From DAISJD01 sp036821645 (GTDB lineage: Bacteria > Pseudomonadota > Alphaproteobacteria > ATCC43930 > CGMCC-115725), in contig DAISJD010000108.1 of the NCBI GenBank assembly GCA_036821645.1, positions 1 to 10,466 on the forward strand: 10,466 bases of DNA. The letters run 5' to 3'. The notes under the pieces are model-generated. The model did no database searches. It was not told the DNA's origin and worked only from the letters and a program-made list of their open reading frames with translations. This document shows positions 6,961 through 10,466 of this stretch, piece by piece. The position numbers and the translations under genes are program-made. Numbering within the stretch: position 1 is the stretch's first letter; each line of letters starts with the position of its first letter.

Positions 6961-7174
6961 AGCACCGCATTCAAAAACAGGATTCGGGCAGAAGCAAGGC
7001 CGAACAGGCTGAATTGTGGACCCTGTGTGAAAAAGACAAAAGCCGCAAGTCCGCCGTGCTTCGCATCGCGGCTAAATCACCGACGCCGTGACGGACGGTT
7101 GACATAAATTCTAAGCCAATTGCGACGTCGCCCGTTCAGCAGCGGTCGGCGATCTTGGGGCGGCCTTGGATTGT
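6961..7174. other. Gene-free region between MscS and cytochrome c genes
   Basis: About 214 bp. It contains a terminator-like hairpin (7030-7073) and must contain the MscS promoter on the minus strand. I see a -10-like TAGAAT on the minus strand near 7107-7112 but no convincing -35 at the right distance. No RNA gene is visible. Confidence 0.4.
7030..7073 (-). terminator. Possible terminator after the cytochrome c gene
   Basis: Read on the minus strand, AGCCGC (7073-7068) pairs with GCGGCT (7046-7041) and is followed by a T-rich run (TTTGTCTTTTT at 7040-7030). Inside the loop a second hairpin around TTC can form. It lies about 100 bases past the cytochrome c stop and before the MscS start, as expected for ending the lepA-cytochrome unit. 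The long loop makes it only moderately convincing. Confidence 0.45.
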
Positions 7175-7636
7175 TCACGGTCCCTGGAGAAGATCGACCG
7201 GCGCGTCGGTAACACTATTCAGATAGGCCAACAGATCGGCGCGGTCCTTCGGATCTTTCACCCCGGCAAAAATACCCATCTTGCCGGTCGGCATATAGGC
7301 GTCGGGATTGCCGAAGAAGGCTTGCACTTCCTGTGGGGTCCAGACACCGCCCAGATCCTTGATCGCCTGGGAATAGGGGAATTCGGGATTGCGCGCGCGC
7401 TTTGCGCCCAAGATGCCATAAAGGGGCGGACCGTTGCGATTGGGCCCGTCCTTCTCGAAACTGTGACAGCGGGTGCATCGTTCGGCCACGGTCTTGCCCG
7501 CGACCGGATCGGCTTTTTGCAACAAGTCGATCGGCAAGGGGCCGAGCCGCTCGGCCGCGACGGCCGCCGACCCCATCATCACGCCGCAGCCAAGTAGTGC
7601 CGGTGCAAGCCACCGCGTCATCCAACCGACAACCAT
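7175..7636 (-). CDS. Periplasmic class I cytochrome c (c2-like)
   Basis: 153 residues. Small electron carrier, exported and given heme covalently in the periplasm. Signal peptide at about 1-28 (positively charged start, hydrophobic core, AVAA before ER). The heme-binding motif is CTRCH at 54-58 with His58 as first axial ligand. The sixth ligand is probably Met120 in PTGKMGIFAGVKD, followed by the final helix RADLLAYLNSV. GPPLYGILG (69-77) is the usual loop after the heme motif. The start is well supported by GGAGG seven bases upstream. It lies 27 bp after lepA on the same strand, so the two may share a transcript. The redox partner cannot be told from the sequence. Confidence 0.93.
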   Translation of the reverse strand: MVVGWMTRWLAPALLGCGVMMGSAAVAAERLGPLPIDLLQKADPVAGKTVAERCTRCHSFEKDGPNRNGPPLYGILGAKRARNPEFPYSQAIKDLGGVWTPQEVQAFFGNPDAYMPTGKMGIFAGVKDPKDRADLLAYLNSVTDAPVDLLQGP

Positions 7637-7663
7637 CGCAAAACCTCCACCCGTGACAGAGGT

Positions 7664-9466
7664 CTAATCATCGTTCATTTTGAGGGCGGCGAGGAAGGCG
7701 GATTGTGGGATATCCACCTTGCCGAATTGCCGCATGCGCTTTTTACCTTCTTTTTGTTTGTCGAGCAGTTTGCGTTTGCGGCTGATATCGCCGCCATAGC
7801 ATTTCGCCAACACGTCCTTGCGCATGGCGCGGATCGATTCGCGGGCGATGATGCGGGCTCCCAGGGCGGCCTGAATCGCGATCTGGAACAATTGCGGCGG
7901 GATGAGATCCTTAAGGCGCGCACAGAGTGCCCGACCCCGGAAATCCGCCTGACTGCGATGCACGATCGTCGCCAAGGCATCGACCGGCTCGTGATTGACC
8001 AGGATGTTCATGACCACGAGATCGCCCTCGCGGTAGCTGTCGATCTGATAATCGAAACTGGCATAGCCGCGACTGACAGATTTCAGCCGGTCGTAGAAAT
8101 CGAACACCACCTCGTTGAGCGGCAGGCGATAGACCAGCATCGCCCGGTTCCCGGCATAGGTCAGGTCCGTCTGTTCGCCCCGTCGTTCGGTGCACAGCGC
8201 CAGGATGGCCCCCAGATATTCGTCGGGCACCATGATGGTCGCCTTGATCCACGGTTCCTCGATATGATCGATTTTGACCGGATCGGGCATATCGACCGGA
8301 TTATGCAATTCGGTCATCTCGCCATTGGTCTGATAGACGCGATAGACCACCGACGGGGCCGTCGTGATGAGATCGAGATTGAATTCCCGTTCCAAACGTT
8401 CCTGAATGATTTCAAGATGCAACAGGCCAAGGCAGCCGACCCGAAAGCCGAAGCCCAAGGCCGCCGAGGTTTCGGCTTCGGCCTCGAAACTCGCATCGTT
8501 GAGGCGCAGTTTGGCGAGACTGTCGCGTAAATTTTCGTAATCGGCGGCATCGACCGGAAACAGGCCGCAGAACACGACCGGCACGGACGGTTTGAACCCC
8601 GGCAAGGGTTCGAGTGCCGGGCGGCGTTCTTCGGTGATCGTGTCGCCGACATTCGTATCGGCGACCGCCTTGATCCCCGCCGTGATGAACCCGACCTCGC
8701 CCGGTCCCAGTTCGCCGGTGGTGACGGCCTTCGGCGTGAAGACGCCGACCCGATCCACCGTGCAGGAGGCCCCCGAGGCCATCATACGGATCTTCATGCC
8801 CGTGCGCAGAACCCCGTCGCGCACCCGCAGCAGAATGACGACGCCCAAATACGCATCATACCAACTATCGACCAGCAACGCCTTCAGCGGAGCCTCGGCA
8901 TCCCCCGTTGGTGCCGGCAGACGGGCCACCAATGCTTCGAGGACGTGATCGATATTGAGGCCGGTCTTGGCGGAAATTTCCACCGCATCGCTGGCATCGA
9001 GGCCGATCACGTCTTCGATTTGCTGCTTGACGCGCGGCACATCAGCGGCGGGCAGGTCGATCTTGTTCAGGACCGGCACGATTTCATGCTGTGCGTCCAA
9101 GGCCTGATAGACATTGGCGAGGGTCTGGGCTTCCACCCCTTGGGATGCATCGACCACCAGCAACGAGCCCTCGCACGCGGCGAGTGATCGGCTCACCTCA
9201 TAGGCAAAATCCACATGGCCGGGCGTGTCCATCAGGTTCAGGGTATAAACCGTGCCGTTCTTGGCCTTGTAGTTGAGGCGCACCGTCTGGGCCTTGATCG
9301 TGATCCCGCGTTCGCGCTCGATATCCATGCTATCGAGGACTTGTTCGCGCATTTCCCGCGCATCGAGGCCGCCGCAATATTGGATCAGTCGATCGGCCAG
9401 TGTCGATTTGCCGTGATCAATATGGGCAATGATGGAGAAATTACGAATTTTAGAAAGCTCGATCAT
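7664..9466 (-). CDS. lepA: Elongation factor 4 (LepA), ribosomal GTPase
   Basis: 600 residues, the usual LepA length. Cytoplasmic translational GTPase that binds the ribosome and affects elongation and initiation fidelity. All GTPase motifs are present: AHIDHGKST (14-22), RGITI (53-57), DTPGH (80-84), NKID (134-137) and SAKTG (165-169). The LepA-specific C-terminal domain is intact, with GGDISRKRKLLDKQKEGKK and RMRQFGKVDIPQSAFLAALK near the end. The start at 9466 gives the standard MIELSKIRNFSIIAHIDHGK. This ATG has no clear ribosome site of its own (only GAG two bases away) and overlaps the stop of a possible leader ORF as ATGA, which may mean coupled translation. The cytochrome c gene follows on the same strand. 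Confidence 0.98.
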   Translation of the reverse strand: MIELSKIRNFSIIAHIDHGKSTLADRLIQYCGGLDAREMREQVLDSMDIERERGITIKAQTVRLNYKAKNGTVYTLNLMDTPGHVDFAYEVSRSLAACEGSLLVVDASQGVEAQTLANVYQALDAQHEIVPVLNKIDLPAADVPRVKQQIEDVIGLDASDAVEISAKTGLNIDHVLEALVARLPAPTGDAEAPLKALLVDSWYDAYLGVVILLRVRDGVLRTGMKIRMMASGASCTVDRVGVFTPKAVTTGELGPGEVGFITAGIKAVADTNVGDTITEERRPALEPLPGFKPSVPVVFCGLFPVDAADYENLRDSLAKLRLNDASFEAEAETSAALGFGFRVGCLGLLHLEIIQERLEREFNLDLITTAPSVVYRVYQTNGEMTELHNPVDMPDPVKIDHIEEPWIKATIMVPDEYLGAILALCTERRGEQTDLTYAGNRAMLVYRLPLNEVVFDFYDRLKSVSRGYASFDYQIDSYREGDLVVMNILVNHEPVDALATIVHRSQADFRGRALCARLKDLIPPQLFQIAIQAALGARIIARESIRAMRKDVLAKCYGGDISRKRKLLDKQKEGKKRMRQFGKVDIPQSAFLAALKMNDD

Positions 9467-9597
9467 CGCTCAACGATAGTCCGCAGAGATAATGGGTGGA
9501 ATTTCCGGCCGGACGCCTGAAACCCTGGATCCCGCATGGGTGACGTGTCGCCCTGACCATAAAGCCGGACCCGCCCGGACGCAACGAAGACCTTCAT
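9463..9597 (-). CDS. Possible 44-codon leader ORF overlapping the lepA start
   Basis: On the minus strand an ATG at 9597 opens 44 codons (starting MKVFVASGRVRLYG) that end in TGA at 9465-9463, overlapping the lepA ATG by four bases (ATGA). AAAGGGGG lies seven bases upstream of this ATG and is a good ribosome site, whereas lepA has almost none, so the arrangement fits translational coupling. Codon use is mixed, the peptide matches nothing I know, and open frames this long occur by chance in GC-rich DNA (there is one at 6971-7105). Treat as a candidate only. Confidence 0.3.
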   Translation of the reverse strand: MKVFVASGRVRLYGQGDTSPMRDPGFQASGRKFHPLSLRTIVER

Positions 9598-9602
9598 CAC
9601 GA

Positions 9603-9629
9603 CGCCCCCTTTAAATTTGCAAGGGGGCG
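9603..9629 (-). promoter_or_regulatory. Leader hairpin that covers the ribosome site of the lepA leader ORF
   Basis: CGCCCCCTT (9603-9611) and AAGGGGGCG (9621-9629) form a perfect 9-bp, GC-rich stem with a nine-base loop. In the minus-strand transcript the 3' arm AAGGGGGCG contains the ribosome site for the ATG at 9597, so folding would hide it. No T run follows on the minus strand, so it is not a terminator for that direction. A regulatory role is inferred from position only. Confidence 0.45.
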
Positions 9630-9647
9630 GGCTTGCCGCCGGGTTTT
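9626..9647 (+). terminator. Short GC hairpin followed by T4
   Basis: GGCGG (9626-9630) and CCGCC (9636-9640) pair around GCTTG, followed by GGGTTTT. It overlaps the larger hairpin by four bases, so only one can form at a time. On the plus strand it could stop transcription leaving the antisense side of lepA, but no plus-strand gene ends here. Weak. Confidence 0.25.
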
Positions 9648-9712
9648 GAGATTTTTATCAAAAAAAACGATTTCTCTGCATCCAACCCGGCTGGAAGATC
9701 CGATTGTCTTCT

Positions 9713-9739
9713 GAATGATATTGATTCTCACTATCATTC
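9713..9739 (+). promoter_or_regulatory. Fur box upstream of the fasciclin gene
   Basis: Bases 9717-9735 match the E. coli 19-bp Fur consensus (GATAATGATAATCATTATC) at 15 of 19 positions, counted by eye. Flanking it, GAATGATA (9713-9720) and TATCATTC (9732-9739) form a perfect 8-bp inverted repeat with an 11-base spacer. It lies directly upstream of a -10-like element, about 45 bases before the fasciclin start, where Fur-iron binding would block transcription. Iron control is an inference from this match. Confidence 0.72.
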
Positions 9740-9740
9740 T

Positions 9741-9746
9741 TAATAT
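9741..9746 (+). promoter_or_regulatory. Possible -10 element of the fasciclin gene
   Basis: TAATAT matches the sigma-70 -10 consensus at five of six bases. At 17 bp spacing the -35 would be ATATTG (9718-9723), a poor match that lies inside the Fur box. The position is typical of Fur-repressed promoters. Confidence 0.4.
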
Positions 9747-9785
9747 CGCAGCACCGTCGCTGTTCCTTCCTGCATGAGGGTATCC

Positions 9786-10340
9786 ATGATCTCAAAACTT
9801 CTGCGTGCTGCCAGCATTCTGGCCTTCACGATCGCGACCGTAAGCCCCGCCATGAGCGATGTCATCGTCGGCGGCAAAGCCATGTTGCCGACCAAGGATA
9901 TCGTCGATAATGCCGTCAATTCGGCCGATCACACCACATTGGTCGCCGCCGTCAAGGCCGCAGGACTGGTCGAGACCTTGAAGGGCAAGGGCCCCTTCAC
10001 CGTGTTCGCGCCGATCAACGGGGCCTTTGCCGCCTTGCCTGCCGGTACGGTCGACACCCTGCTGAAACCGGAAAACAAGGCGCAATTAACCAAGGTGCTC
10101 ACATATCACGTCGTGCCCGGCAAACTCACCTTCGTCGATCTGAAGAAGGATATCGAAGAGGGCAAGGGCAGTTTCACCCTGAAGACCGTGGCGGGCGGCA
10201 CGCTGACGGCGCAACTGAACGGCCCGAACAATATCCTGATCAAGGATGAAAAGGGTGGAATCGCCAATATCAACGTCTATGACGTGATCCAGTCGAACGG
10301 CGTCATTCATTCGATCGACAAGGTGTTGTTGCCGAACTAA
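9786..10340 (+). CDS. Secreted fasciclin (FAS1) domain protein
   Basis: 184 residues from the ATG at 9786. I prefer this start because GAGGG lies five bases upstream; the in-frame ATG at 9774 (four residues longer) has no ribosome site. A signal peptide (KLLRAASILAFTIATVSPAMS) points to export to the periplasm or outside. The rest is a single FAS1 domain with its conserved elements: FTVFAPINGAFAALP (H1), LTYHVVPGKL (the YH motif), and GVIHSIDKVLLP (H2) right at the C-terminus. It resembles MPT70-type single-domain bacterial proteins. Such proteins take part in adhesion or cell-surface interactions, but the role of bacterial ones is often unknown. It is transcribed away from lepA and has a Fur box in its promoter, suggesting induction under iron limitation. 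Confidence 0.93.
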   Translation: MISKLLRAASILAFTIATVSPAMSDVIVGGKAMLPTKDIVDNAVNSADHTTLVAAVKAAGLVETLKGKGPFTVFAPINGAFAALPAGTVDTLLKPENKAQLTKVLTYHVVPGKLTFVDLKKDIEEGKGSFTLKTVAGGTLTAQLNGPNNILIKDEKGGIANINVYDVIQSNGVIHSIDKVLLPN

Positions 10341-10351
10341 AGCCCGCACAA

Positions 10352-10380
10352 AACCGATCGACGTCGTGCGGCGGTCGGTT
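10352..10380. terminator. Possible terminator between converging genes
   Basis: AACCGATCG (10352-10360) pairs with CGGTCGGTT (10372-10380) over 9 bp with one G-U pair and an 11-base loop. Read on the minus strand the second arm runs into TTTT (GGTTTTGTG), so it suits a gene arriving from the right. On the plus strand it comes 11 bases after the fasciclin stop, but only two T follow. Confidence 0.5.
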
Positions 10381-10466
10381 CAACCCGGTGGGGGTCCATC
10401 GGATCTTGCGGTAATCTTTCCGTTCTCGATGGTGCATCCCGACGCCGCCGCTGCAAACCGATCCCC
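10380..10466 (-). CDS. C-terminal end of a possible minus-strand gene (partial)
   Basis: On the minus strand one frame is open from the window edge to a TGA at 10382-10380. It gives a 28-residue tail containing SGCTIENGKITARSDG and ending PPPG. The hairpin with T4 directly after the stop on this strand supports a real gene end converging on the fasciclin gene. I do not recognise the tail, and it is too short to rule out chance. Confidence 0.35.
   Translation of the reverse strand, partial: GDRFAAAASGCTIENGKITARSDGPPPG

Larger units (their letters stand above)
9467..9773. other. Intergenic region between divergent lepA and fasciclin genes
   Basis: About 307 bp. From left to right it holds the possible lepA leader ORF, two overlapping hairpins (9603-9629 and 9626-9640), a T-rich/A8 stretch near 9644-9667, a Fur box (9713-9739) and a -10-like element (9741-9746). 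Promoters of both directions must lie here. I could not place a confident lepA promoter. Confidence 0.6.

Noticed and set aside
7099..7104. Perfect TTGACA on the plus strand
   Set aside because: No -10 element at a suitable distance, and no plus-strand gene downstream.
6971..7105. 44-codon minus-strand ORF just upstream of the MscS start
   Set aside because: No ribosome site and no coupling to the MscS start (ten bases lie between its stop and the MscS ATG). It serves as a reminder that ORFs of this size arise by chance here.
7703..8530. Plus-strand ORF of 275 codons opposite lepA
   Set aside because: Antisense shadow of a fully conserved lepA; no recognisable domain.

Overview
The window looks like a piece of an alphaproteobacterial chromosome, possibly Rhodospirillales-like. 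This is an inference from the high GC of most of it (about 65% in a line I counted inside the MscS gene), a LepA of alphaproteobacterial style, a c2-like cytochrome and the codon use. Most genes are conserved envelope or housekeeping functions. The exception is one AT-rich block at about 3041-4371.

Layout from left to right. (1) The tail of a gene of unknown function, a strong terminator, then a small secreted protein of unknown function (141-602, +). (2) Facing it, an 810-residue double-FtsX ABC-type permease (608-3040, -) with no ATPase gene in the window. (3) The AT-rich block: about 295 bp without a convincing gene, then a solitary TIR-like nucleotide-binding or hydrolase-type gene (3336-4345, +) of the kind seen in antiphage defence. 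Its frame is broken by one base at an A7 run. (4) A large MscS-family mechanosensitive channel (4372-6960, -) with a Lys/Asp/Ala-rich N-terminal segment. (5) A minus-strand unit of lepA (EF4) followed 27 bp later by a periplasmic class I cytochrome c. lepA is preceded by a possible 44-codon leader ORF that overlaps its start as ATGA and whose ribosome binding site lies inside a hairpin. (6) Divergent from lepA, a secreted fasciclin-domain protein (9786-10340, +) under a near-consensus Fur box. (7) A hairpin and the possible 3' end of a converging minus-strand gene at the right edge.

The points most worth a second look are the TIR-like gene with its A7 frameshift (decay, phase variation, slippage or sequencing error), the sharp composition change around it with a 9-bp inverted repeat at both edges, the Fur box in front of the fasciclin gene, and the lepA leader. 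I found no CRISPR array, tRNA, rRNA, transposase or integrase. I cannot claim a wholly new multi-gene system: the defence-like gene stands alone here.
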